Assembly (NCBI RefSeq): GCF_044810985.1
Contig: NZ_CP085242.1
Coordinates: 248,001 to 312,000 of the forward strand
Direction: 5' to 3'
DNA: 64,000 nucleotides
Source: Marinospirillum sp031581385
GTDB lineage: Bacteria; Pseudomonadota; Gammaproteobacteria; Pseudomonadales; Halomonadaceae
The position numbers and the translations under genes are program-made. The notes below the pieces were generated by a model that was given only the letters and a program-made list of their open reading frames with translations, did no database searches and was not told where the DNA came from. Positions 1 to 6,988 of this stretch are shown here, one piece after another (positions within the stretch are counted from its first letter, which is position 1; the number at the start of each line of letters is the position of its first letter).

Positions 1-393
1 CTGGGCGGTGTAGCCTTCTCGACAGGCTTTGTGTGCCAGAGCGCAAGCCAGCCAGGTTTTGCCCACACCGGTTGGCCCTGTGATCAGTAGATTCAGGTGC
101 TCCTTGATCCACTGACAGCTCCCCAGGGATTGAATGAGTCCCTGGTCCAGCCCCCGCGGACTGCGATAGTCAATGTCCTCAAGGCTGGCCGTGTGCCGGA
201 GTTTGGCTCGCCTTAATCGACTGCTCATGCGCCGGTTTTCTCGCTCGGTCATCTCTCGATCCACCAGTAGGCCCAGTCGCTCTTCAAAGCTCATTTGTTC
301 GCTTTCAGGTGTGAGGGACAGGTCGGTTAGAGCCGCTGCCATGCCATTGAGTTTGAGGGCGTGGAGTTTGTCCAGAGTGGGGTGTTTTAACAT
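1..393 (-). CDS. istB: IS21-family helper ATPase IstB (partial, C-terminus beyond left edge)
   Basis: This is the first 131 codons of an IstB-type AAA+ ATPase, which works with IstA as the target-selection helper of IS21 transposition. It starts with MLKHPTLDKL at 393, preceded by AAAGGATC as ribosome binding site. A helical N-terminal part (LVDREMTERENRR) is followed by the Walker A motif GPTGVGKTW close to the window edge; Walker B and the rest lie outside the window. It sits 12 bases downstream of istA on the same strand, the normal istA-istB order. The visible reading frame is intact, so the element could be functional if the missing part is intact. Confidence 0.93.
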   Translation of the reverse strand, partial: MLKHPTLDKLHALKLNGMAAALTDLSLTPESEQMSFEERLGLLVDREMTERENRRMSSRLRRAKLRHTASLEDIDYRSPRGLDQGLIQSLGSCQWIKEHLNLLITGPTGVGKTWLACALAHKACREGYTAQ

Positions 394-405
394 GATGAAG
401 ATCCT

Positions 406-1947
406 TTAATGGTAGTAGGCAGGGCCACGAATATTGTCGTGCTGATCCGGTAGGGAGAGCTCTTCCTGGATGTCCAGCGGTTGCTCATCCAGCCGGTGCT
501 TGAGGATGGATTCGATGCTTTTGTAGCGGTAGCTACCCAGCATCAGGGCTCTTTGGCAGGCTGACTCCAGCCGTTTCTCACTGTAGGCCTTGCCCAGCCT
601 CAGGATCCCCAGACAGGCTCGGTAAGCTTGTTGAGGGTGCTTGCGATGCGCAAGCGCCTTGATAATCATCTGCTCGGTTGCCGGGCCCGTTTTCGCAGCC
701 CATTTCACCAGTCGCTCGGGGGTCCATTCACCGGCCTGGCGGTGGGCTTCAGGCATGTGTGCGGTCACCGTGGTATGACGACCCTTATGGGCACTGCGCT
801 GATGGCTGGCAACGCGCTGGCCTCGATAAAAGACCTCAAGGGTGTATTCAGTGACTCTCAGCTCCACCTCCTTTTTTACCAGGCTGCAAGGAACCGAGTA
901 ATAGTGCCCCTCAAAGGCTACGTGGTAGTCCATGTGGACTCGTGCCTTCTTCCACTGGGCATAGGTGTAGGGTTCCGCAGGCAGGGGCTGTAGAGCCGGA
1001 CGATCGATGGTTTCAAAGTGCTCCTGGCGATTGCCAGGCAGTTTGCGGAAGGGGCGCTGATTCAGCAGGGTGAGCAGTTCGCGGATGGAAGCGTTTAACT
1101 GACCCAGAGAGAAGTGTTGTCGGTGTCGCAGGGCCGCCAGGATCCAGCGTTCAACGATCAGCACACCGCCTTCAGCTTTGGCCTTGTCGCGGGGTTTACG
1201 AACCCGTGCAGGCACAACCGAGACCCCATAATGGGAGACCATGTCCTGGTAGGTTGGGTTCAGATCGGGTTCATACCGGTGAGCCTTGGTGACACCGGAT
1301 TTCAGATTGTCTGGAACCACGAGCTCAGGCACACCACCCAGGAACTCAAAGGCACGAATGTGAGAGTGGATCCAGTCTGGCAGCTTCTGCGACCAGGTGG
1401 CTTCAGCAAAGGTGTAATTGGATGCCCCCATGACCGCAACAAAAATCTGAGCTTCACGGATCTCGCCTGTGTTGGGATCAATGACGGGGGCTGTCTGACC
1501 TGCATAATCCACAAAGAGCTTTTCACCGGCTCGGTGATTCTGACGCATCACCAGATCCAACTTGCCTTGCCAGCTCCGATAGTGATCACAGAACCAGCTG
1601 TATTGATAACCCTCAGGATTGGCCGCACGGTACTCCTGCCACAGCAGGAAGAGGGTGGTTTTAGGGAATTTAAGCTCCTGATGGATCTGCTGCCAATCAG
1701 GTAGGCCTCTGGCCTGAGCAGGCAAGTCAGGCGCTGGAGGAAACAGCTTCTGCTCCAACCTGGACTCATCCATCTCAGCGGGCAAGGGCCAGTTCAGACC
1801 CGCTTCTGAAAAACGTCGCAGATACTCGCTCACAGTCGGGCGACTGATACCACAGGTTGCAGCAACCTGCCGGTTACTGAGCCCCCTGTCCCATTTGAGA
1901 CGCAGGACTTCTTTAATCTTACGCATGGATAACCTCTTGGCTGGCAT
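406..1947 (-). CDS. istA: IS21-family transposase IstA
   Basis: This is a full-length DDE transposase of 513 residues, the normal size for IstA. An N-terminal helix-turn-helix (GLSNRQVAATCGISRPTVSEY, about residues 24-43) should bind the terminal repeats. The DDE integrase core follows: first Asp in LFVDYAGQ, second in VPDNLKSG, and Glu in KAKAEGGV. A C-terminal Mu-type domain (HYYSVPCSLV) comes after. An alternative start at 1926 (MRKIKEVLRL) has a better-placed AAGAGG site; the longer start at 1947 has GGAG nine bases upstream. The gene is followed by istB and preceded by the terminal repeat array at 2039-2130. No internal stop or frameshift was seen. Confidence 0.95.
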   Translation of the reverse strand: MPAKRLSMRKIKEVLRLKWDRGLSNRQVAATCGISRPTVSEYLRRFSEAGLNWPLPAEMDESRLEQKLFPPAPDLPAQARGLPDWQQIHQELKFPKTTLFLLWQEYRAANPEGYQYSWFCDHYRSWQGKLDLVMRQNHRAGEKLFVDYAGQTAPVIDPNTGEIREAQIFVAVMGASNYTFAEATWSQKLPDWIHSHIRAFEFLGGVPELVVPDNLKSGVTKAHRYEPDLNPTYQDMVSHYGVSVVPARVRKPRDKAKAEGGVLIVERWILAALRHRQHFSLGQLNASIRELLTLLNQRPFRKLPGNRQEHFETIDRPALQPLPAEPYTYAQWKKARVHMDYHVAFEGHYYSVPCSLVKKEVELRVTEYTLEVFYRGQRVASHQRSAHKGRHTTVTAHMPEAHRQAGEWTPERLVKWAAKTGPATEQMIIKALAHRKHPQQAYRACLGILRLGKAYSEKRLESACQRALMLGSYRYKSIESILKHRLDEQPLDIQEELSLPDQHDNIRGPAYYH

Positions 1948-2038
1948 CTGCTCATCTCCGAATGAAATGAAGTCAGATTACCGGTTAGTTATCCCGCAGG
2001 GAGCATCAAAAAAGGGAGATTCAGGCTCACTGCTCAGG

Positions 2039-2132
2039 TGGCAGCTTTGCCGTGGAATCAGTGGCAGGCTTCGCGTGGAATGGGTGGCAGCTTTCGTCTG
2101 GAATCAGTGGCAGGCTTGGTCTGGAATACGCA
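2039..2132. repeat. IS21 terminal end with four tandem 23-bp repeats
   Basis: Four imperfect 23-bp units lie head to tail at 2039-2061, 2062-2084, 2085-2107 and 2108-2130. Each begins TGGCAG and ends with a version of TGGAAT plus three bases. IS21-family elements have multiple transposase-binding repeats at their ends, and this array lies just upstream of istA as expected. Read on the minus strand the array begins TGCGTATTCCAG at 2132, which suits the 5'-TG...CA-3' ends of the family, so 2132 is the likely boundary with host DNA. The other end is outside the window, so the target duplication cannot be checked. Confidence 0.75.
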
Positions 2133-2200
2133 GCTATGGTAAGAACGTGTCGTTACCCTAGAGTATTGGTTCACCCAGTCTTGGTTTATCGCCAAGCTGC

Positions 2201-2249
2201 GCCTAACAAAGCATTGCAGCGGACAAGCCGCTGAATGCGGCATTCAGGC
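2201..2249 (+). repeat. attC-like hairpin (integron cassette recombination site remnant)
   Basis: The stretch starts GCCTAACAAAG and ends TTCAGGC. Its centre folds as GCATT and CAGCGG pairing with CCGCTG and AATGC around the loop ACAAG, with one unpaired G in the left arm. attC sites have this layout: a GCCTAAC-like left core, an imperfect hairpin with extrahelical bases, and a GTTAGGC-like right core. Here the right core is degenerate. The site lies 69 bases inside host DNA from the IS end and about 80 bases before a DUF3024 gene. No integrase gene or second clear attC was seen, so this may be a relic or a look-alike repeat. Confidence 0.4.
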
Positions 2250-2329
2250 TGTAGAAAAACCTAAGAGATTTCAGCTTTTGAGAATTTTCATACAAAAAAT
2301 GATCAGACTGTTTGCATGGAATAAGAATA

Positions 2330-2677
2330 ATGGCATTAACTGAGCTTGAGCATAAAGCAGTTGAGAGGGCACTGGAGGACTTCCTGAAAAGAAGAAGACC
2401 ACCAGTCCACATGCGTTCTGAACTTGATGTTGAATATCACCTTTCAGGTCAGAGCATAGAAATTCTGGAGGTGCGCCCTGATTGGAGAAAACCCGGAGAG
2501 GTCACCAAAACTCCCGTCGCCAAATTGACTTACGTCAGAACCAAGGGGCTCTGGAAAATCTATTGGATGAGACAGGATTTGCGGTGGCATGCCTATGATC
2601 CCGTGGCCCAGGTCGGAACCATCGAAAAGGCACTGGCTGTTGTGGATGAAGACAGGAATTGTTGTTTTTTTGGGTGA
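2330..2677 (+). CDS. DUF3024 family protein
   Basis: This small soluble protein of 115 residues matches the DUF3024 family, whose function is unknown. Recognisable parts are the opening LTELEHKAVERAL, the RRPPVHMRSELD segment, the central SIEILEVRPDW, and the C-terminal VWKIYWMR-like stretch (here GLWKIYWMRQDLRWHAY). The start at 2330 (MALTELEHKA) is preferred because the family begins there; an ATG six codons earlier (2312) adds an unconserved MHGIRI. The protein has no signal peptide or membrane segment. It stands alone between the IS element and a toxin-antitoxin pair, and an attC-like site lies upstream, so it may be a mobile-cassette passenger (inference). Confidence 0.8.
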   Translation: MALTELEHKAVERALEDFLKRRRPPVHMRSELDVEYHLSGQSIEILEVRPDWRKPGEVTKTPVAKLTYVRTKGLWKIYWMRQDLRWHAYDPVAQVGTIEKALAVVDEDRNCCFFG

Positions 2678-2739
2678 TCACTAGAACTCTATGTCATACC
2701 CATGAGTTTTACTGCTCTACCTGACAGCCATGCAGTAAT

Positions 2740-2994
2740 TCAGTAGTGATAGCGAAGCTGGGCAATTAAAAGAGCGTTATCAGTCATTTTGTAGACCATA
2801 CGATCTTCCTCGTTGATTCTTCTTGACCAGTAGCCTGTTAGATTGTGTTTGAGAGGCTCTGGTTTGCCGATTCCTTCAAAGGGGTTGCGCTGAGTTTCTT
2901 TGATCAGTTTGTTGATTCTGTTGGCGGTTTTTTTGTCTGTTTTTTGCCAATAGAGATAATCTTCCCAGGTATTTTCTGAAAAGATCAGTTTCAT
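2740..2994 (-). CDS. yoeB: Toxin YoeB (RelE-superfamily mRNA interferase)
   Basis: This is an 84-residue protein, exactly the length of E. coli YoeB and close to it from memory. Shared blocks are DYLYWQKTDKK, the FEGIGKPEPLKHNLTGYWS core, RRINEEDRMVYK and the C-terminal RYHY. YoeB cleaves mRNA in the ribosomal A site; the family's catalytic Glu (in KPEPLK), Arg (in WSRRI) and the terminal His-Tyr are all present, so the toxin looks active. Its ATG overlaps the last bases of yefM by four bases, giving translational coupling with the antitoxin. It lies in the accessory left part of the window, where plasmid-like stabilisation modules are common. Confidence 0.95.
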   Translation of the reverse strand: MKLIFSENTWEDYLYWQKTDKKTANRINKLIKETQRNPFEGIGKPEPLKHNLTGYWSRRINEEDRMVYKMTDNALLIAQLRYHY

Positions 2995-3242
2995 TCCAGC
3001 AGTTCTCTTTCTGTGCCCTGGTCGCCCTCAAGTTCAGCAATAGAGGCCAGCAATCGGCGCGCATTTTTTGGAGCGCGTAGCAAATAAGCCGTTTCCTGCA
3101 GGGCTTCATAATCTTCAAGCGAGAGCATAACGACAGACGGTGCTTTGCTGCGAGTGATAATGACCGGGCTATGGTCATCACACACTTGTTGCATCATTTT
3201 TGCCAGGTTGCTTCGAGCGCTGGTGTAGCTTATAGCATCCAT
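2991..3242 (-). CDS. yefM: Antitoxin YefM
   Basis: This 83-residue protein is the partner of YoeB in the downstream gene. The N-terminal Phd/YefM DNA-binding fold is clear (SYTSARSNLAKMMQQVCDD, then PVIITRSKAPSVVMLSLEDY). The acidic C-terminal tail (ELEGDQGTERELLE) is the part that wraps and neutralises the toxin in this family and is usually degraded by Lon, whose gene is also in this window. The gene is first in a two-gene operon. Two TGTAC-core half-palindromes directly upstream match the known YefM operator design, so it probably represses itself together with YoeB. Confidence 0.95.
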   Translation of the reverse strand: MDAISYTSARSNLAKMMQQVCDDHSPVIITRSKAPSVVMLSLEDYEALQETAYLLRAPKNARRLLASIAELEGDQGTERELLE

Positions 3243-3266
3243 AGTGGGTCACCTGTTTTGTGTTTA

Positions 3267-3284
3267 TGTACAGGAAACTGTACG
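3267..3284 (-). promoter_or_regulatory. YefM-YoeB operator (paired TGTACA boxes)
   Basis: TGTACA at 3267-3272 and TGTACG at 3279-3284 have centres 12 bases apart, 25 bases upstream of the yefM start. The E. coli YefM-YoeB complex binds two palindromes with a TGTACA core at the same spacing (established for E. coli). One box is perfect and the other has one change, like the long and short repeats of E. coli. Confidence 0.7.
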
Positions 3285-3349
3285 TAAATAATTTGGTTAA
3301 CGCAACAGAGTGTCAATGGCCATTTATTTTGACCCACCTTGTGCGCAGT

Positions 3350-4252
3350 TCAGAGAAAGCTCCAGGCCAGTACCCGTGTGATCTTGTTGCCCTGTTTCAT
3401 CTCGATTTCGCGTAGATCAAGGGCACCCAGCTTACGAATCAGTTTTTTGATGGGCTTCACATTGTCGGCTTTGGAAACCAGGCTGGTAAACCAACGGCAT
3501 TGAGTGGAATACACTTGGCTTTCTCTGACCATTTTTTTCAGAAACAGCTGCTCGCCCCCTTTGCACCAGAGCTCTGCTCCCTGCCCACCAAAATTCAGGG
3601 TGGGGGCTAGTGCCAGGTTGCTGGTTTTCAGCTGGCTGCTTTTCAGGGCTTCCTCTGGCGAGGCGTGGAAGGGTGGATTGCAGACGCTGAGGTCAAAGAA
3701 CTCACCCGGTTGAATGATTCCTGAAAAAATATGGTTTTTATCCTGCTGTCTGCGCAGTGTGATGCGGCCCTGGAGAGAAGGATTTTTGTCGATCATTGCG
3801 GCAACGTTTGCCAGAGACTCAGGGTTAATGTCACTGCCGACACACTTCCAGCCGTAAATCTGGCAGGCCAGTAGCGGGTAGATGCCACTGGCTCCTGTGC
3901 CTATATCCAGAAGCTTGATGCCAGGTTGATCAAGGCCGGGCAGGTCAGCCATGTAATGGATATAGTCAGCTCTGCCGGGGATGGGTGGGCAAAGTGCGCC
4001 TTCTGGAATATCCCAATCAACCAGCTGGTAGTCGTGTTTCAATAATGCCGCGTTGAGCATTTTTACGGCCAGAGGGTCGGCAAAATCAATGGAAAGGTCG
4101 CCGTGGGCGTTGGGTTTTACATGCCGGGCCAGTGCCGGGTGGCTTTTGACCAGAGTCGGGAAGTTATAGCCCTGGTTGTGGCGATTCCTTGGGTGCAGGC
4201 CTTTGCGAATTGGTTTGGCCTGGCTTTTTTTACTTCGATGGCGTGGGTTCAC
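3350..4252 (-). CDS. rlmF: 23S rRNA (adenine(1618)-N(6))-methyltransferase RlmF
   Basis: RlmF (YbiN) methylates N6 of A1618 in 23S rRNA using S-adenosylmethionine. The 300-residue protein has the basic N-terminus typical of the family (RHRSKKSQAKPIRKGLHPRN). The SAM-binding motif I is LLDIGTGASGIYPLLA, and the N6-adenine methyltransferase catalytic motif NPPF occurs in SVCNPPFHAS. Length agrees with the family. It is a single gene between two toxin-antitoxin pairs. The stop lies close to the yefM promoter, with no clear terminator between them. The gene itself is a normal core gene, so the surrounding modules probably inserted around it. Confidence 0.93.
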   Translation of the reverse strand: MNPRHRSKKSQAKPIRKGLHPRNRHNQGYNFPTLVKSHPALARHVKPNAHGDLSIDFADPLAVKMLNAALLKHDYQLVDWDIPEGALCPPIPGRADYIHYMADLPGLDQPGIKLLDIGTGASGIYPLLACQIYGWKCVGSDINPESLANVAAMIDKNPSLQGRITLRRQQDKNHIFSGIIQPGEFFDLSVCNPPFHASPEEALKSSQLKTSNLALAPTLNFGGQGAELWCKGGEQLFLKKMVRESQVYSTQCRWFTSLVSKADNVKPIKKLIRKLGALDLREIEMKQGNKITRVLAWSFL

Positions 4253-4350
4253 TGTAAGAGGTCTGAGGCTTGGGGTTGAAAAGTAAGGAGGGTCTGGCTT
4301 GAGCCGTGATTATAATCTTTATGTCGGTGTTTACCACTAGACTTTTAAGT

Positions 4351-4404
4351 TTGCCATATAGCAAAGTTTAGGCTTTTGAGCTAACATTGATCGCTATATA
4401 GCAA
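4351..4404 (+). promoter_or_regulatory. Twin operators upstream of the hipBA-like operon
   Basis: Two related palindromes, TTGCCATATAGCAA (4351-4364) and TCGCTATATAGCAA (4391-4404), share ATATAGCAA and are 40 bases apart, about four helical turns on the same face. The second contains the perfect palindrome GCTATATAGC and ends 15 bases before the antitoxin ATG. HipB-type antitoxins bind paired palindromes and loop or bend the promoter. The AT-rich core could also overlap the -10 box, but no convincing -35 was found. Confidence 0.6.
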
Positions 4405-4419
4405 GCAAAGAGAAAGATT

Positions 4420-4674
4420 ATGTCCTCCCGGCAACGCATTGGTGAACAGATTCGCACGGCACGTAAGCACCTAAGCCAAACTCAAAAGCAGATGGCTGAA
4501 ACCACCGGTATCCATAAAAGCACTCTATCGGAAATTGAAAATGGCCGCTTTACAGGTTCTCTGGATATTTTGGAGCGCTATCTGGATGCCGTTGGTCTGC
4601 AATTGACTGCAACTGAAAAAGTGCACCGATTTCCTGATTGGGATGAGCTGGATGAGCTGTTTGGAGAAGAGTGA
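4420..4674 (+). CDS. HipB-like XRE antitoxin/regulator
   Basis: This 84-residue helix-turn-helix protein has an XRE-type DNA-binding domain filling almost the whole chain: RIGEQIRTARKHLSQTQKQMAE, then the recognition helix in GIHKSTLSEIENGRFTGS. Its last codons overlap the next gene by four bases (ATGA), so the pair is translationally coupled. With a HipA-like kinase downstream, it is best read as the antitoxin and autorepressor of the module. Two near-identical palindromes in front of it are its likely operators. It is close to the size of E. coli HipB (88 residues), but its operators do not look like the E. coli TATCC-N8-GGATA type. Confidence 0.88.
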   Translation: MSSRQRIGEQIRTARKHLSQTQKQMAETTGIHKSTLSEIENGRFTGSLDILERYLDAVGLQLTATEKVHRFPDWDELDELFGEE

Positions 4675-5885
4675 TGAGCTTTCAGAGTTTGCCCAACAGG
4701 GTTGATAAAATACAGGTACGGCTTGGTCAGATGGACTTGGGTTTGCTGACTAAAGGGTCCGTTCACCACTACCAACCCACACAGGTAGGTCAGCCGGTCT
4801 CTTTGACCATGACTCGTCCAACCCTTGATGGTTACTCATCAGGAGCACTTCACCCGATTTTTTCTCAAAACCTGCCCGAGGGCTTCAACCGCCGTTTTAT
4901 CTCTGAGCGACTTGCCCGCTATGCCAGAGTGGATGATATGTATCTGTTGGCCCTTCAAGGAGAAAAGGGCGTTGGAATGCTGGCTTATGATCCAGGCTTT
5001 GAATTGCCTGAAGCAGGCTCGGCTTCATTGAATGAAATCCTCAACTATCAAGGGCAGGAACCGCTTTTTCCGCAGTTGCTGGAAAAGTATTACTTGAGAA
5101 ACACCTTGTCAGGCGTACAGCCGAAAGTCAGCATTCTGGATACCAGCCGAACTCTTGAGCAGAAAGATCTCATTGTTAAAGCCTTTGATGAAGAATTTCC
5201 TTTGCTGACAGTCAATGAATTTGTCTGCATGCAAGCGGCCAGGCATTGTGGTCTGGAACCCCCACCTGTTTACCTCTCGGAAAACCTGGAAATCTTTGTG
5301 GTGGAGCGGTTTGATAAACCCGAAGGCAGGCTGCTGGGTTATGAAGATTTCACCACCTTGATGAAGCGACCCAATTCGCCCGATGCAAAATACACCGGCA
5401 GCTATGAAACTTTGCTTGAAGCGACCTACCTCTACACCCAAAGCTTTGAGGAAGTGCGCAAAATGTATCGCTATATTGTATTCAACTGTTTGATTGGTAA
5501 CGGCGATGCCCATCTGAAAAATTTTGCTCTTCAGTATGCGCCGGACATGCAGAAGGTATTTGTTTCCCCGCCCTTTGACATTACCCATACACCTATTTAT
5601 GACACCCTTGATAACAAGATGGCGTTGAAGCTTAAAGGGAGTAAGGTTTTCCCGGAGAAAAAATTTCTTGTTGGGTTAGCGGCCTCCAAGAGCTTTCGAA
5701 TTAGAGAGGCTGAGGCCATAGTTGACAGCCTGGCTGAAGGCATTCTGGATTACTTGAAGTACTCAGATGCGGTTAGGGTTTTCGAGGGGTTGAAGGCATC
5801 CATTACCCAGTCTGTGTCGCAGGTTATGGTGACCAGCAATACCAGTAAGCCTTACCGCCATGATAAGAAACGCAAGTTTGATTAG
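4671..5885 (+). CDS. hipA: HipA-like serine/threonine kinase toxin
   Basis: HipA proteins are kinases that phosphorylate translation components (GltX in E. coli) and induce persistence. This 404-residue protein has the N-terminal HipA coupling domain (VGQPVSLTMTR, SGALHPIFSQNLPEG) and the C-terminal kinase. The ATP-loop motif LSGVQPKVS contains Ser147, in the place of the inhibitory autophosphorylation serine of E. coli HipA. The catalytic loop is GNGDAHLKNF with Asp279, and the metal-binding motif is DITHTPIYDT. All key residues seem present. It is coupled to the upstream XRE gene. The substrate cannot be told from sequence, so a HipA-family regulator without strong toxicity is also possible. 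Confidence 0.88.
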   Translation: MMSFQSLPNRVDKIQVRLGQMDLGLLTKGSVHHYQPTQVGQPVSLTMTRPTLDGYSSGALHPIFSQNLPEGFNRRFISERLARYARVDDMYLLALQGEKGVGMLAYDPGFELPEAGSASLNEILNYQGQEPLFPQLLEKYYLRNTLSGVQPKVSILDTSRTLEQKDLIVKAFDEEFPLLTVNEFVCMQAARHCGLEPPPVYLSENLEIFVVERFDKPEGRLLGYEDFTTLMKRPNSPDAKYTGSYETLLEATYLYTQSFEEVRKMYRYIVFNCLIGNGDAHLKNFALQYAPDMQKVFVSPPFDITHTPIYDTLDNKMALKLKGSKVFPEKKFLVGLAASKSFRIREAEAIVDSLAEGILDYLKYSDAVRVFEGLKASITQSVSQVMVTSNTSKPYRHDKKRKFD

Positions 5886-5911
5886 CGCAGCTTAATCTTA
5901 AAAAACTGGGC

Positions 5912-6988
5912 TTAATACCCGGTCATTTCCAGAAATCCCCGCCCGGTGTGGCTGCCTTCAAAGTGAATCGGGCCTTCCCAGTAGGGGATGCTGGTGTCCA
6001 TAAAAGCTTTGGGGTTCAAGGCCTGGGTGGTGATTTTCAGGTTTTTGTCCGGGATGGTCAGTTGCCAGCGGGTGGGCAGGCGGCGTCCGGCCACCTGGGT
6101 TTGGTTGAGAGGTTCGAGTTGAATCTGCTCGGATTGCAAAGGGGTGGCTTCGCCCTGGGCACTGATCCAGGTGCCGGAATGAAAGTTTGCGCCCTGTTGG
6201 TCTCTCAACTGGAAAACCATTAGCTTGTCACCACCGTCCAGGTGCAGGGAAAACCAGTCCCAGCCTTCCTGATTGCCAGCCAGCGGCTGACTGCTCCATT
6301 CCCGATCCATCCAGCCCTGACCGGAAACCTGCAGGGTTTCTTTCCCGACCTGTAACTGGCCACTCACCTCAAAAAAAGGCTGGCTGTAATAGTAGGAAGC
6401 CTGTCCCTGGTTGGATTTGCGGCTGTAGCCTGCTTCGCCTTGAAGAACCAGCGGCTGCTGTGTCTGTAACTCTAACTGGTAAGCAAAATCATCACCGGCA
6501 GCAGTCAGGCTAAGTGGGCTGAAGGAATCGCCCAGGCTGGTAAACTGCCAGTGATCAATCCAGGCTTTGAAGGGTTGCGCCGTGACTCCGGCCTGGCCGA
6601 TGCCGCCCCGCGCCAGGCGTTCGCTTTGCCAATGATTCTGGCGTGAAGTCAGGCCAGCATGGCCGAGCCAAAGCTGGGGTGTTTGCCAGCCCTGGTCTTC
6701 ATCCGAGCCGGGTTGCAGAGCCTGGCGAAACAGCGTCCATTGCACGCCCCATTCTTCACCCTGTTCATCGGTTAGATTGGCGGTGACATACCACCATTCA
6801 ATCCGGTAATCCGGGTGGCTGCCCAGGTCTTCAGGGAAACTCAGCTGGGGATCAGGCTTAACCTGAGCAAAGCCTTCCACACTGGTGCCCAGACCCGCAA
6901 AACCTCGGGCAGGTGGTTCTTCCTGACTGCAAGCCAGTAATGCAACGCAGGCCAGCAACACCAGTAATATTCTAATCAGCATGGGCAA
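5912..6988 (-). CDS. AttH/CrtC-like lipocalin-fold lipoprotein
   Basis: The 358-residue product begins with a lipoprotein signal peptide ending in the lipobox LLAC at Cys20, followed by Ser, which favours outer-membrane sorting. The body matches the AttH / carotenoid 1,2-hydratase-like family: HPDYRIEWWYVTANL, VQWTLFRQAL, LWLGHAGLT, and GWMDREWSSQPL with WDWFSLHLD. The family has a double lipocalin fold and usually accompanies an ABC transporter. Here the gene start overlaps the end of the upstream FtsX-type permease by 17 bases, and it is the last gene of a four-gene operon. Its substrate is unknown; a hydrophobic or lipid-like ligand is inferred from the fold. Confidence 0.85.
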   Translation of the reverse strand: MPMLIRILLVLLACVALLACSQEEPPARGFAGLGTSVEGFAQVKPDPQLSFPEDLGSHPDYRIEWWYVTANLTDEQGEEWGVQWTLFRQALQPGSDEDQGWQTPQLWLGHAGLTSRQNHWQSERLARGGIGQAGVTAQPFKAWIDHWQFTSLGDSFSPLSLTAAGDDFAYQLELQTQQPLVLQGEAGYSRKSNQGQASYYYSQPFFEVSGQLQVGKETLQVSGQGWMDREWSSQPLAGNQEGWDWFSLHLDGGDKLMVFQLRDQQGANFHSGTWISAQGEATPLQSEQIQLEPLNQTQVAGRRLPTRWQLTIPDKNLKITTQALNPKAFMDTSIPYWEGPIHFEGSHTGRGFLEMTGY

